Shown: one piece after another, positions 44,342 to 55,829 of the stretch
How positions within the stretch are numbered: the stretch's first letter is position 1
Layout of the letters: each line of letters begins with the position of its first letter
Assembly: GCF_000340215.1 (NCBI RefSeq)
Contig: NW_006921534.1
Location: 5,932,955 to 5,996,954, forward strand
Length of the DNA: 64,000 nucleotides
Source of the DNA: Pseudocercospora fijiensis CIRAD86
Lineage: Eukaryota; Ascomycota; Dothideomycetes; Mycosphaerellales; Mycosphaerellaceae
Direction: 5' to 3'
The notes under the pieces: model-generated
Told to the model about the DNA's origin: nothing
The model's input: only the letters and a program-made list of their open reading frames with translations
Databases searched by the model: none
Program-made: the position numbers and the translations under genes

Positions 44342-47300
44342 AGAACAAAGAGAACTACCTATTATAGTTATATACTACTAAAGGCGCCCTTAAAGGTATG
44401 TCGGTTTAGCGCTATATGCAAGGCACCTGCTAGCGACCCCTTACTAAGGCATCTAGTAAGACTTCTAAAGAGTTTGAAGACCGCTAAGATGAATGGGACT
44501 CTAAAGATTAAACAGCACGTACCTAGATCTTTGCTAATTGTATTAGTAATATTTAACAATTACTGCTTAGTCTATCTATATCCTAGGAAGTGTAGGACTT
44601 CCTTAAGAAGAAATACACTAGTAAAGGTAGGTCTACTAAATTCATGCTCTACTAGGAATATATCACCCTTCGGTATAATAGCAAGGACATTAAGAAGTTC
44701 TACAATAAGTATAAGAAGAAGCTTAGTGCCTTGAAGGATACCAAATTAGCTATCAGCTAATACTAGGCTGTCTATATGTTTATTATACAAATCGCACCAT
44801 TCTACGAGGCATTCGTATAGATGCGCTATAAGCAGATGCGCGCCTTAGAATACACTATTAATAACAGCACCCTTAACAATATTATTAGCGCGTTACTTAA
44901 TAAGAATATAGCTTAACTAAACTAGGCCTAATACAATAGCTTCTTTAGTCTTTAACGCTAACTATAACAGCAAGGTAGTAATAGCAACGGTCGAGGTAAC
45001 TCGAACCGTAGCGGTCGTAGTAGCCGCGGAAACAATAATAACAACGGTCGAGGCCGCGGTAGAAGCAACTAGAATAGTTATTAGTCTAACCGTAAGAAGT
45101 GCGCCTATTGTTAGGGGTTATACCCTTCTAACCGATGCTATACTAAGTACCCTTACCTAAAGGAGGAAGACCGACTGCGTCGTAAACAGTAGAAGGCTAA
45201 GAAGAAGGGGGTATAGCAATAGTAGCAGCGTAGACTAACTGCTTAGCAATAGCAACAGCCGCCATCTAGTTAGAATAGTGCTTAGGGGCTATATGCGGCT
45301 AATACTACCCCGGGGGTGTTATTAGACCTAAGCTACAATTACGCCTTTACTATAAACACTATAGTTACTGTTAGCGACTAAGTGTCTACGGCTCTTACTG
45401 CTAACACTCGTACTACTAATTAGGTTGTCGACTTAGGTACTAGCATATATATAGTTAACGACCCTTTATTGCTTATTAAATATAAAGGCTGTTACATTCC
45501 TATCCGATTTAGTAGCAATACAAAGCACGCTACGATAGTCGGAATGGCTTAGACTAAGGTTGTTAATAAACGTAGTATAAGCAGCATAAAGCTGTCTAAT
45601 ACACTATATGTTCTAGGTCTAGCAGCCAACCTTCTGTCTACTAAGAAGCTTGCCGATAAGGGCTGTTTCTATCGGAATAACAAGCGAGTGCTGTTCACTA
45701 TTATTAACGGCTCGGAAGTTACTGTTACTTAGACATACCGCAAGAATAGTCTCCCCTATTTGCATATACTAACCTCTAGTCCGGATAGCTAGGTTGTTGC
45801 GCTTCTGTCGAAGAAGGGGGTGCTAATAGGTACGATAGAAGAGTGGCATCTACGATATAGCTATATCCATCACCGCAAGCTATTACGAATAGAAGCTAAG
45901 GGTTAGATTGTTATTACTGGAAACAAGAAGGACTTCCGCAACTGTATTGCCTATCGCATAGCTATATCGCACAAGGAATACAATCGGCTGCTACGCGTAC
46001 GACTATCTACGATCTATTACATTGTCTGTGTAGATGTAGTCACTATTACTAATCCTAGTCTGCTATAGAAACGCTATTTTATACTGTTTATATGCGCTAA
46101 GTTAGGCTATCGACACGAATATACTAGTACGCTTAAGTTAGGGGCTATAGTAGCTATTAAGGACTATCGTATACATATCCGTATACAGACTAGTTACTTA
46201 ATCCCAATCTACCGCCTCGATAGAGGGGGTAAATACGGCGGAAATTAGCTATTAAATTAGGCTCGAGACGAGGGCATTATACTACAAGTTACTATACCTT
46301 ATTTATTAACTTAGAATAGCCTTGCTAAAGTTAGCAATTACATCGTATATACGACTACGAGAAAGATAATGCTACAGGCCAACCTTCTAAAGTCTCTATA
46401 GCTATATACTATTGCCTCCGCTATATAGGTCCTTAATATTATACCTAGAACACTAGAAGGTCTTAGCCCCTATACTATTGTAGCTAGAGAGCTCAATTAG
46501 TCTCGAAAGCAGCTACGCCTTTAGCACCTTCGAGCCTATAGCTATACGGCTATTATCTACGACTATAGTATAGCTCGTAGCAAGAAGTTTGACGCTCGTA
46601 GAAAGCTTAGCAAACTAGTTGGTTATGCGAAGGACTTAGTAGACTCTAGTAAATATATAATCTACTTGTCTAACGAACACAAGGTTGTTGCCTCGAAGGA
46701 TATCTAGTTTATTAAGTTAGGGGACGACAAGTTGTCGCTTCTAGAGGGCATAAACCTATACGCTAATCCTAACGACCTAGCTAAGAACGAGTTTGTTATA
46801 CTCGAGTCTATTATGCCGGCTTTGTTCAATTCTATAAGCAACGAGGCTCCGTCGCCTACCGAGGCTACTAGTATAGTCGAGCGGCTTCCGGCTTAGCAGG
46901 AAGAATAGCCTATAGAAGAACCAGCTTAGGAGGTAGCTAATAAAGTCGCTAATCTATTGCCGCTCGAGGATGACCTGCCGGCTGTTCAACCTCTATTAAG
47001 TAATAAGGATGGTTTCTAATCCGCTAAGGAATAGCCTACATATAATCTATAGGCTAAGAAAGGTAAGCCTAGTTAGTTGCCTAAGTTTAAGCGGCCAACC
47101 GAGACTAGTAGTCGTTCTATACGTAAGACACGAAGCAACAAGAGCGCTCGTAAACTATTGCGTAGCTATCTAGCTAATGCTAGTGTCAAGCGCTCTACGC
47201 GCCGTAGTATAGCTAACATGCCTATAGCCTATGTAAAGGGCTTTATAGCTGCCTGCTACGTTACTAAGCAGAACCCGAATAAGGAGGCTATTCCGATTCT

Positions 47301-48918
47301 AAAGAGCTTTAAGGCTGCAAAGGAGTCAACATACTAGCTATAATAGAAGGAGGCCTATAAAGCTAAATACAAGTTATTAATGGACAACTATACATAGGTA
47401 CACGTTTCTCGGCTAGAAGTACCTAGAGGTCGTAAGGTTGTCCGTAGCCGATAGGTATTTACTATTAAGCGTAACGCTAATAGCAAGGTAAGCCGGTTTA
47501 AGGCCCGATAGGTTGTCCGTAGCTTTATATAGGTTAAAGGATAGGACTATAATGAAACCTATGCGGCTGTCGCTAAGCTATCTACGCTACGAGCACTGTT
47601 TAGCCTAATTGCTTATTACGACCTAGAGGCTAAGCAATATAATATCCTAACAGCCTTCCTTAATGCTCTTATCGGCGACAAGCACAAGATCTACGTTAAA
47701 CAGCTACACGGCTTTAAGGACCGTAGTAGCAAGGGCATAGTTTGCCTATTACTAAAGGTACTATATAGTCTAAAGCAGTTACTAATGCTATAGTACGAAG
47801 AGCTTCGAAAGTACCTAAAGAGCCTAGATTTTGTGCCAATAATAGCTAATGTATGTGTGTTTAAACACGTTGTTAGCGGCTCCATTATTGTTATCTATAT
47901 CGACGATATAATTATTATCGCCTACACTCTATTAGCACTAGAGGTAGTAGCTTAGTTGCTAAAGGACCGTTTTAGTATACGAGAGCTAGGCGACCTACAC
48001 TACTATCTTAGTATACGGATCATTCGTAACCGCGATTAGCGTACTATTTACGTCGTTTAAGATACCTATTTGAATAGGCTTAGTAAGAAGTATAGTATAT
48101 AGGGCCGAGTGGCTCCTACTATACTAATAGCACCTCGATACGTTAAGACATCGATTTAGCGTACACCTGAGGGCTATACTGCTAGCGCTGCCTTTAAGAC
48201 TTAGTATTAGGAAGGTGTTGGTAAAGCGCTGTAGCTAGCTATAATTACACGGCCTAATGCTTGCTACACTATAGGCCTACTATTACGATACATTTCTAAC
48301 CCGACTAAGGAGCACTATACCGCACTTCTTTAGCTCATTAAGTACCTAGTTAGCACTCTAAGCCGTAGTCTGTGTTTCCGAGGCATATAGAGCGATAAGC
48401 TCAACTTTGCTAGATATTGTAACGCTTCCTAGGCAGATAATCCGGTTACTCGTCGCTCTATAGGAGGTTTCTACTTTACACTCGCTAGTAGACTATTGCT
48501 ATACAAGTCGGGCCGCTAGACCTTAGTTACTCTATCGTCTATAGAAGCCGAGTATATCTAGTTAACAACTAGTGCGAAGGAGGCTGTTATACTAGCTCGG
48601 TTATTAGAGGAAATTGGTTATAAGGGCACTATTAAGCCTGTTACGCTATACGAGGATAATTAGTTAGCAATCGCTATTACTTAGTTAACGAGTGTCGATA
48701 GCCGTACTAAGCATATAGACGCTAGAGTCTACTATATCCGCGAGAAGATCGCTAATAGCACTATCGCCGTTGCCTAGATTAGTATACACGACCAGATCGC
48801 TAATAGCTTCACTAAGCCGCTTAATAAGCTTAAGCATAGTCGCTTTGTTAAACAGTTGAACTTAGTGGATTATAAGGCTACTATTAAGAGCGCCGCTTAG
48901 CCTGCTACTAAATACTAA
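44342..48918 (+). pseudogene. Copia gag-pol polyprotein (RIP-inactivated)
   Basis: Gag in about 44342-45100 (frame partly unresolved), ending in a zinc knuckle KKCAYC-stop-GLYPSNRC (His to Tyr). Protease-like VVDLGTSIYIVND at about 45424. A pre-integrase EEWHLRYSYIHHRKL follows, then the integrase core with VCVDVVT and RLDRGGKYGGN. RT at about 47540-48000 has QYNILTAFLNALI, CLLLKVLYSLKQL and VIYIDDIIII (catalytic DD kept). RNase H has TLSSIEAEYI and KHIDARVYYIRE. It ends at the TAA at 48916-48918. From the zinc knuckle onward the frame is continuous, with TAG/TAA stops at Trp/Gln positions. Confidence 0.88.
45299..45325 (-). repeat. 27-bp GC palindrome, copy in Copia
   Basis: Inverted orientation relative to most Gypsy-2 copies. 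GC core CACCCCCGGGGTA between CTAAT and ATTAG arms. It lies between gag and protease and is read through in frame. Confidence 0.8.
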
Positions 48919-49052
48919 ATAGATAGAAGACATAGGTTTATTGTCTAGTTTAACTGCTTGTGTTTGTTTAATAGCCTGAAAGTAGTCTAGTTGTTTCTAC
49001 ACCTAATACCCCTTTGTTTGCTTCGCTAGTTTGTTTGTTTGGCTATATGTAC

Positions 49053-49066
49053 GCGATAAGGGGGTG
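49053..49066 (+). promoter_or_regulatory. Copia polypurine tract
   Basis: GATAAGGGGGTG directly before the 3' LTR, the expected plus-strand priming site. Confidence 0.55.
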
Positions 49067-49186
49067 ACTTGAAGTGTGTAGTGTGTAGTATTACGTATAT
49101 AATGCCTAAGGCTGAAACTACGTACTTTATCTTTAGGCTTCCTATAGATTAGCCCTCTTCTGAATACATTACAGTTTATATCAAGT
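49067..49186 (+). repeat. Copia 3' LTR (120 bp)
   Basis: Same length as the 5' LTR, starts ACTTGAAGTG, ends TATATCAAGT. Differences from the 5' copy are A/G or C/T only. Confidence 0.92.
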
Positions 49187-49191
49187 CTAAT

Positions 49192-50787
49192 AGCCTATCG
49201 AGGCGACCTAATTACGATAGCGGGACTTAGTAATCTATTAATTTATTGTTTCTAACCCTGTAGCATAAGATTGCTATAGCCCGTGTTATTAATAAGCAAA
49301 CGCAGGATAAGCGGACTTCCGGACCCCGCGGCGGCAACAAATACTATAGCGGAGTTGTCGTTCTTCTAGTACACGTTAAAAGAAAGGACGTAGATCGCTC
49401 GAGCTATAATAACTTAATTAAGGACATTGCTATCTATAGTAATAGTCTATATAGCGATAGCACTATAGAAGAGGTTGCAGTAGTTCCGGCTACTAGTGCT
49501 ATTAGATGTATATAATACGTACCTCGTTTAATAGCGAGGGTGCTATTAAATAACCTTACAAATAGGGATAGTTAATCGTTTATAGATAAGCTGTTACGTG
49601 CTTAGTAGAGGGACGCCTTTGCTATCGAGCGTATTAATAGGCTTGTAAGTAGACGGGCGACTCGATCTAGCAAGAGTAATAGTTAGTCGATCGACGACAA
49701 GGGTTACTTAAAGTTTAAGGGCAGGTACTATGTCCCCGCTAAACAATCGATTAGATAAGAGCTTTTAAAGAGGCACTATAACGGTAAGCTCGCTAGTTAC
49801 TATAGTATAGAGAGGTCGTACGAGTTACTATCGCGTATATACTACTAGCTAAATAGTAAGCGGCATATAAAGGAGTATATGCAGACTTGTGCAGTATGCT
49901 AGCGAGTTAAAGCACTAAAGCACTTACTATTTAGCGAGTTGTCTTTACTCCCTGTTCTAAAGAAGCCTTTTATAGAGCTTACAATAGACTTTATTATAGG
50001 TCTCCCCTCTACTAAGCGAAGAGGAAGCAAAGACATCTTTAACGCTATCCTAGTCGTCGTAGACCGATTTACTAAGGGCGCTCGTTATATCCCTACTAGG
50101 AAGGATTAGACAGCTATTAACTTAGCTAAGTCACTATAGAATAACATCTTCTATAGCTATTAGGGAACCCCTAAAGGGATAGTCTCCGATAGAGGCTCGA
50201 TATTTATATCTTACTATTAGAGTAAGATATGCCTACAGCTAAGACTTAAGCATCGCCTATCTATAGCGTTCTATCTATAAACAGATAGCTAGACCGAGAG
50301 GCAAAATGCTACGCTATAGCAGTACCTACGCAGCTATATTAACGAGAACCCTAACGACTAGGTTAACCTCCTATAACTAGCCGAATTCGTATATAACAAT
50401 AGTGTCTACTTATCTACTAAGGTTTTACCTTATTTCGCTATAATAGGCTAGAACGCTGCTATACTACAAGACCCCCTATCGCTCGAGGCCGAGCGTAAGG
50501 AAAGGGAAGCGGGTTAACCTAAGACACTAGCGGCTATTAAGAGGGTTCAAAAGATGCGAGAAATTCACGCTAAGATAGCTAACAAACTAGCAAAGGCCTA
50601 GGCCTATTAGAAGGCCTACTATAACAAACACTACCTTCTAATAACCTTTAAGCAAGGCGACCTAGTTATACTTAGTATAAAGAACCTCTATATCCGCAAA
50701 CACCCCTCGCCTAATAGCAAAACAAGGCCTAAACTCGCACTAAGGTATATTAGCCCTTTCCGTATCCGAGAACCTAGAGGCACCTAG
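49192..50787 (+). pseudogene. Gypsy-1 integrase (RIP-inactivated), upstream part
   Basis: Continues from the RNase H side with SLSRRPNYD. The zinc-binding region ends CAVC-stop-RVKALKH. The catalytic core has LTIDFIIGLPSTKRRGSKD, AILVVVDRFTKGARYIPTRKD and GIVSDRGSIF. Later come RLSIAFYL, YINENPNDWVNLL-like sequence and the C-terminal GDLVILSIKNL...KLALRYISPFRIREPRGT. There Gypsy-2 interrupts; the frame resumes at 63760. Confidence 0.85.
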
Positions 50788-51066
50788 TAAAGGACGGAAA
50801 CTAATACTACTACTACTACTTGTAGCAATAGTATAGGCTACCGAGGGTAATATAACCTATAGCAATATAGGTAGCTATGTTTAGTAAGATAGGATAACGA
50901 GACTATCGCTTAGGCTAATAACTAGAGCCCTGCAATATAGGCATTATAGAAGTGTAATATAAATAATATACTATACGAGGTTAATACTCTATCTATAATG
51001 TAGAAGGAGGCCTCTTATATAGGCTTAAAACTAGCCTATAGGTGTAGGGCCGGTTACTAGCTAATA
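50788..51066 (-). repeat. Gypsy-2 3' LTR (279 bp)
   Basis: Begins TAAAGGACGG and ends TTACTAGCTAATA on the plus strand. Same length as the copy at 63481-63759 and differs from it mainly by transitions. Confidence 0.92.
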
Positions 51067-51173
51067 TCCCTCCCTTTCTTTGTATCTAACTAGATACGCT
51101 TTATATTACGCGCTTAAAACAAACATATATACATCCTTAGCGTTCTTAGCTAAGGCTATTCTTAGAACTCCGC

Positions 51174-51198
51174 AATAATACCCCCGGGGTAGCATTAA
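51174..51198 (+). repeat. GC palindrome, Gypsy-2 copy 1
   Basis: AATAATACCCCCGGGG then TAGCATTAA, just inside the 3' LTR, downstream of the unknown ORF. Confidence 0.8.
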
Positions 51199-51276
51199 TC
51201 CTAGATACTATAATTATATAAAAACAACTTCCTAAGCAATACTATACAGACTTACTATTGCTTTAATGCGCCGTAA

Positions 51277-51964
51277 TGTAAGGCGGAAGCCGAGGAGGCT
51301 TAGCGCTAAGCACGTGGCGACCCTAGCCTATAAGTGCGCCCGAGATCTACGCTTAGTAAGCGCGGATACTTCCGATCTTTTGTCGCTGCATAATGCTAGT
51401 AAACGGGCGCGCTAGTGTAGTAGTTTAACACAGTATCCGCGCTTTACGGTCTGTAGGTTAAGGTCGCGCGTTCGATTCTCGGCGTACGTTCTTAGCCGAC
51501 TAGGCTAATCCTTAGCAGACGCGGCTTCGGAGGTGCCTAATTGCCTTAGGCGCGCGACTCGGCTGCAGGCGCACCTGCCTTAGAGGGGTTAGCTTATAGG
51601 CTTGTTTGTTTGTTAGATTGCGACGCAATTCTAATTAGATGCTTAGCTACACGTTCGGGTACGGGGCATCAGATTTCATTAGATGCTTAGCTACACGTTC
51701 GGGTACGGGGTATTAGAAGATTTTATTAGCTGCTCGGCTGTACGTACGGGTGCGGGGTATGCTAAGGCTAACTAGCTGCAGGGCCGCAGCTAAGAAAAGG
51801 GAAGCGCGTATAAGGCGGAAGCCGAGGAGGCTTAGCGCTAAGCACGTAGCGACCCTAGCCTATAAGTGCGCCCGAGATCTACGCTTAGTAAGCGCGGATA
51901 CTTCCGATCTTTTGTCGCGGCGTAAGACGCTAGTAAACGGGCGTACTAGTGTAGCGGTCTAATA
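51277..51964 (+). mobile_element. TRIM-like small LTR element, copy 2
   Basis: 688 bp. Direct terminal repeats 51277-51430 and 51809-51964, starting TGTAAGG/TATAAGG and ending TAACA/TAATA. Flanked by the 5-bp duplication CGTAA (51272-51276, 51965-51969). A polypurine stretch AAGAAAAGGGAAG lies just upstream of the second repeat. The internal part holds a Pol III B box and three 44-47-bp repeats (starting 51634, 51678, 51725). A 70-codon Arg/Lys-rich frame (51750-51962) lies over the 3' end but is probably chance. Confidence 0.85.
51413..51479 (+). promoter_or_regulatory. tRNA-like Pol III A box and B box in the TRIM
   Basis: A box TAGTGTAGTAG at 51413-51423 is at the 3' end of the LTR; RIP-type reversal gives TAGTGTAGTGG, as in tRNA-Glu/Asp/Val. 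B box CGTTCGATTCT is at 51469-51479. The 56-bp spacing fits a tRNA. The intervening GCTTTACGG is anticodon-arm-like. The same arrangement occurs in copy 1. Confidence 0.6.
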
Positions 51965-51970
51965 CGTAAT

Positions 51971-54743
51971 CCTTACTAGCAATAACCTTATCTACTAGTC
52001 GGCTCTCGAAATCTCCTCCGTACGCGTTAAAGCTATTAGTACTAAAGTACTATCCCTCGTAGAAAGCTTAATTAACGAGGAGGTTAATAGCCTTTTCTGT
52101 CGTAGCTTTCTCCTAATCGTATAGATATTCCTTTAGTCCCTCGTTATTAAGCTTAAGGATCTGTTTAACTTCGTTCTAAACAACGTAACTTAACTAAGGA
52201 ATCCTACTAACTAGAGCGTCGGAGATATAGCCGAGGCCTTCGACTAAGATAGCTATAGGGAAAGCGAATAGTACAAAGGAGTTAGAGGCTAGGAGGGCGG
52301 TTAGATTACGGTGCGCTTTAGCAACCTAAGAGACTATTAAGTTCTCGTAGCCCTTAACCTTAGTGCCGTTAATAACGCGAGAGTAGCCTAGGTTAATTAA
52401 TATACGGTTGCTCTTAGTCTTTAGATTACTATATAGTAGGTATAGTATCTAAATAGAGACCTTATACTCCTTTAGAGGGTTAAGGATCTACTCCGCTTTA
52501 CGCCCCTTACTATTAGGCTAACTATCGAATATATAGTCGAGGTCGTCGTCGGTAAGGTACTTATTAGTAAGCTTGCCGATCTTAGTTAGTAGGACTAGGC
52601 TACGAGCCTTAAGCTTCTTAACCTAGTTCGCAAAGACCTCGGGCTAATATATACCTTCGATAATAGTAGAGCAGCTAGTCTTATCCTTAGATATAAGGCA
52701 GACCTTAATATATAGGTAACTAGCACCCTCGCTAGCTACGAGCTTAACTATATCTTATCCGAGACGAGCAGACTCCTTAGAAGGACAGTTTTCGTAAGTA
52801 CCGCCAACCTTAAAGAACTTAGTAGGCTTAGGGACGGAGATAAGCTCGTATACGTAATTAGGTCGAAGGGCGACAGCTAAGAGCTATAGGGTAGGGTGCT
52901 AGCAGACGATTTAGTTGCTTATACTATAAGTTTAAAGGGCATTGCGGCCTTCCTACTTAGACTTAGGTATCGTACGTATATACTAAAGGTACATTTTAAA
53001 CTCCTTCTATATTAGGTCGATAAGGAAAGGAAGATATACTCTACGAGGCTCTTGCAACTAGCTAAAGACTTAAGGGAAGATAGTATTGCTAGTCTAGCGA
53101 AAGCGGTCGAAGGAAGTACCTTAGCTAAGGATACCGGTAACGAACTTGCTCTAGCGATCTGTTAGCGTAAGGGCGCGAGTAATAGTACTAGTAGGGTTGA
53201 ACGCGTAGAGTCCTAGAGATATCGGGGCGGCAATAGGGCGTCTAGGAAACTAGTTAGCATAGGCCTAATTAGCTTTAAGGGCAGCGAAGGCGTCTTAATT
53301 AGGAACCTTGCGACTAATCTTTAATAGGCGACCGACGAGGACACTTGCCTTAGTACTAGTATAGAGACTACAGACCTTAGCGGCCTTCTTAATATAGTTA
53401 GTATATATAGAGAACGGCTCTTCTCCTAGCTTACTAAGGTCGTCGAGCTATTAATAGATAGAGAGGGCAGTAGGAGCTTCGCCTATTACGGCTTTAGGAA
53501 CTATATCGATCTTAGTAATAAGATGCGTAATAGAGTCGCCCTTATAAGAACTATAGATGTTCTTAGTTAATAGGATCGGCGAGAGCCCTCTATCTCTACG
53601 CTCGCTAAAGGAGCCTTCGGAGGAGATATCTTCTAGTAGTATATCTAGTATATTAACATCCGAGTTACTATAGTTAGTACTATAGTTAGTACTAGAAGGG
53701 GCGCTATACTTCTTAGTAGCCTTGCGGAGGGCCTAGCGAGTATATAATACCTTCTTACGCGCTACTTCGGCCTTAGCGCGCTTGTCCTTAACTTCCTAAG
53801 GGACCTTACGGTTGCGGGTCGAGCGACGGTCTTAAGCCTATATCTCTATAGCGAGCGCGAGACTAGTAGCCGTATCGGCCTCTGTTTCTAGGCGAAGAGC
53901 CTTACGTTTAAGGATATTAACGATAGGAGCCTCTTAACCTTCGACAATAAAACCTATACTATTAATACGATAGCCCTTCTCTTTTAATAGATCCTTAGTT
54001 GTCTATACGTTGAGATCGACCTAGATAATCGCATCGTAGTACTTCTTCTAGTAGGATGTCGTAAAGTCGTTAAGCGTAAAGGACAAGTTAAGTAACTGCT
54101 TGCCTACCTTCTTACTAGCGGTAGATATACGATAGATTATAGTATAGGAAAGGTACTCGGCGCCTTAACGACGGACCTTATACTTATTAACGAACGAAGA
54201 GACCTGCTTAGCACGCTCTTATCTACCGTAGGCGAAATTAATAAGGCTCTTAGGAAGACTACTTAGTCCTCCCTAATATTCGAAGGCCTAGTCGAGGGTC
54301 TTAAAGCGTAAGCGAATCTAGGTACCGGCCGTCTCGAGGCTATAGACGATAGGAAAGGCTTGTTCGATATCTATATCGTTAAGAACCTCGCGTTTAAAGA
54401 CACGCTTACCGATAGACTAACGCAAATTGTTTATACTATACGCAACTAAGATAGTAGCCTTCTTAATGTTCCTATTAATAACGCGTAGTAGGGTACGAGC
54501 GTTCTAGATCTTCTCTTAAGGGTCTTTAAGGGCGGTAACGATCTAGAAGTAGTGCTCGAGGCTAGTTGCAGCAGCTAAGGCGCTATCGGATAGGGCTTCG
54601 ATCGGGACTAGTACGCCTAGGTTTAGGGCTAGTAGATTGCTGCTACTGCTAGCGCCTAGCGGATTTAGGGCGCCGGAAGATATCTTAGTCGACCGGAGTA
54701 GAAAGGAGTTAGTAACGAGTTTTGCAAAAACGTTCGTAGCTTG
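51971..54743 (-). pseudogene. Large unknown ORF of Gypsy-2, downstream of pol
   Basis: One minus-strand frame remains open for about 920 codons except for TAG and TAA codons at RIP-type positions, with no evident frameshift. It starts after a TAA at about 54744 (QATNVFAKLVTNS...) and ends where the TRIM is inserted. Segments such as GGTYENCPSKESARLG, LVASEGASYLYIKVC, KYLTDDDLDYIFDS and LINLGYSRVINGTKVKGYENL look like ordinary globular protein. There is no RT, integrase, protease or clear membrane helix. It occupies the env-like position but is not recognised as envelope or anything else. Confidence 0.6.
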
Positions 54744-55107
54744 TTAATAATAATTAAAGGGTTTAGATAGAAGGAGGGGGAGGGGGTAGGCGGTAGTAAG
54801 TTAGTTAGTGTTCGAGTAGAAGAAAGAGCTTAGAAAGCTCGCCTTAAATAGGGTACGAAGGTAGCGTAGTCCGTATATTCCGGTAAAGCAAACGGATAAC
54901 GATTATATATAGACCCTAAAAAGTAAAGCTGTATGCGAGACTCCTTTATTAGTAGGGCGGCTAAAGTTTAACAATCGATCTAGCTAATTGCTAGTAGCGA
55001 CTACGCGCTTTTGTTAACCTCTAGCTTTCGTAGATTCCCGCGCACTCGAAATGTAACTAGTTAGTTCGAGTACCTAGTAGTAATCTATAGTAGTAAGGCT
55101 AGCGGGA

Positions 55108-55134
55108 CTAATAACACCCCCGGGGTAGTATTAG
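55108..55134 (+). repeat. GC palindrome, Gypsy-2 copy 2
   Basis: CTAATAACACCCCCGGGG then TAGTATTAG, between the unknown ORF and the 436-bp spacer. Confidence 0.8.
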
Positions 55135-55536
55135 CTTTTCTCTAGAGATGCTCGGTAACTAAGAGCAAATCGCCTAGGCCTAGCGCAGCTTATATTAGCC
55201 TATAGCACTATCGTTGTAGATGCAGCATTACCTTTTATAGTAGCAGGTATGTAAACGTAGCCCGTGCGTTCTTCTTTCTTCTAGACACTAAGCTTAGCGG
55301 CCTAAGGTCCCTATTCTTAGAGGCTATAGGCCTAGGTTGCTACGTCTATCTAAGAGCTAGGAAGAGAGAGGGATCCTCCCTTTCTTAGTGTCCTACGTAG
55401 CTAGTGCTAATTAGGGTAGGAACATCTTCTAGTAGAGTATCTTGTTATCGTTATTACTTAAGGAAGGTTGCTAGAGTCTAGGAATCTAGAGGGAAGTAGT
55501 CCTAGAAGGGTAGAGGGGCTAGGTTCGGCTATCTTC

Positions 55537-55563
55537 CTAATGCTACCCCCGGGGTATTATTAG
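55537..55563 (-). repeat. GC palindrome, Gypsy-2 copy 3 (inverted)
   Basis: Same 27-bp motif, opposite orientation, between the spacer and the 3' end of pol. Confidence 0.8.
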
Positions 55564-55829
55564 GAAAATGCGCCTCGTATAGTTCTATCTAAGGAAACAA
55601 GAGCGAAGGAATAAAGTTATAGCAATATCAATCGAAGGTAAAGGCAAAAGCAAAAGACAATAACAGGATAAACTAAAAGCAATAAACGAGAGCGTAAATA
55701 TTAGTAGGAACAGACAATAGGTAAGGACTAAAGGTATAGGGCGGTACTATATTAATAGCGCGGAGAACGATCGATAAGAGTAAGGAAGCAACGTAGTAGA
55801 GGTAGGTAGAGGCAAGGAAGAGCAAGCAA

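Larger units (their letters stand above)
43874..49186 (+). mobile_element. Complete Copia-type LTR retrotransposon nested in Gypsy-1
   Basis: 5313 bp with two 120-bp LTRs and a 5-bp target duplication CTAAT (43869-43873 and 49187-49191). Deleting the element plus one CTAAT rejoins the Gypsy-1 frame to the expected NPANSLSRRP motif, so both ends are exact. Order gag, protease, integrase, RT, RNase H identifies Copia. RIP-type TAG stops throughout. Confidence 0.92.

Noticed and set aside
45299..45325. The GC palindrome considered as a conserved peptide (N-x-T-P-G-V) or 2A-like site
   Set aside because: One Gypsy-2 copy is inverted, one lies in the leader and one overlaps a stop codon; in frame reading is seen only in Copia, so a nucleic-acid-level role is more likely.
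51750..51962. Arg/Lys-rich ORF conserved in both TRIM copies (also 9456-9653 minus)
   Set aside because: It lies almost wholly in the terminal repeat and is short; its similarity follows from DNA identity, with no sign of selection on the protein.
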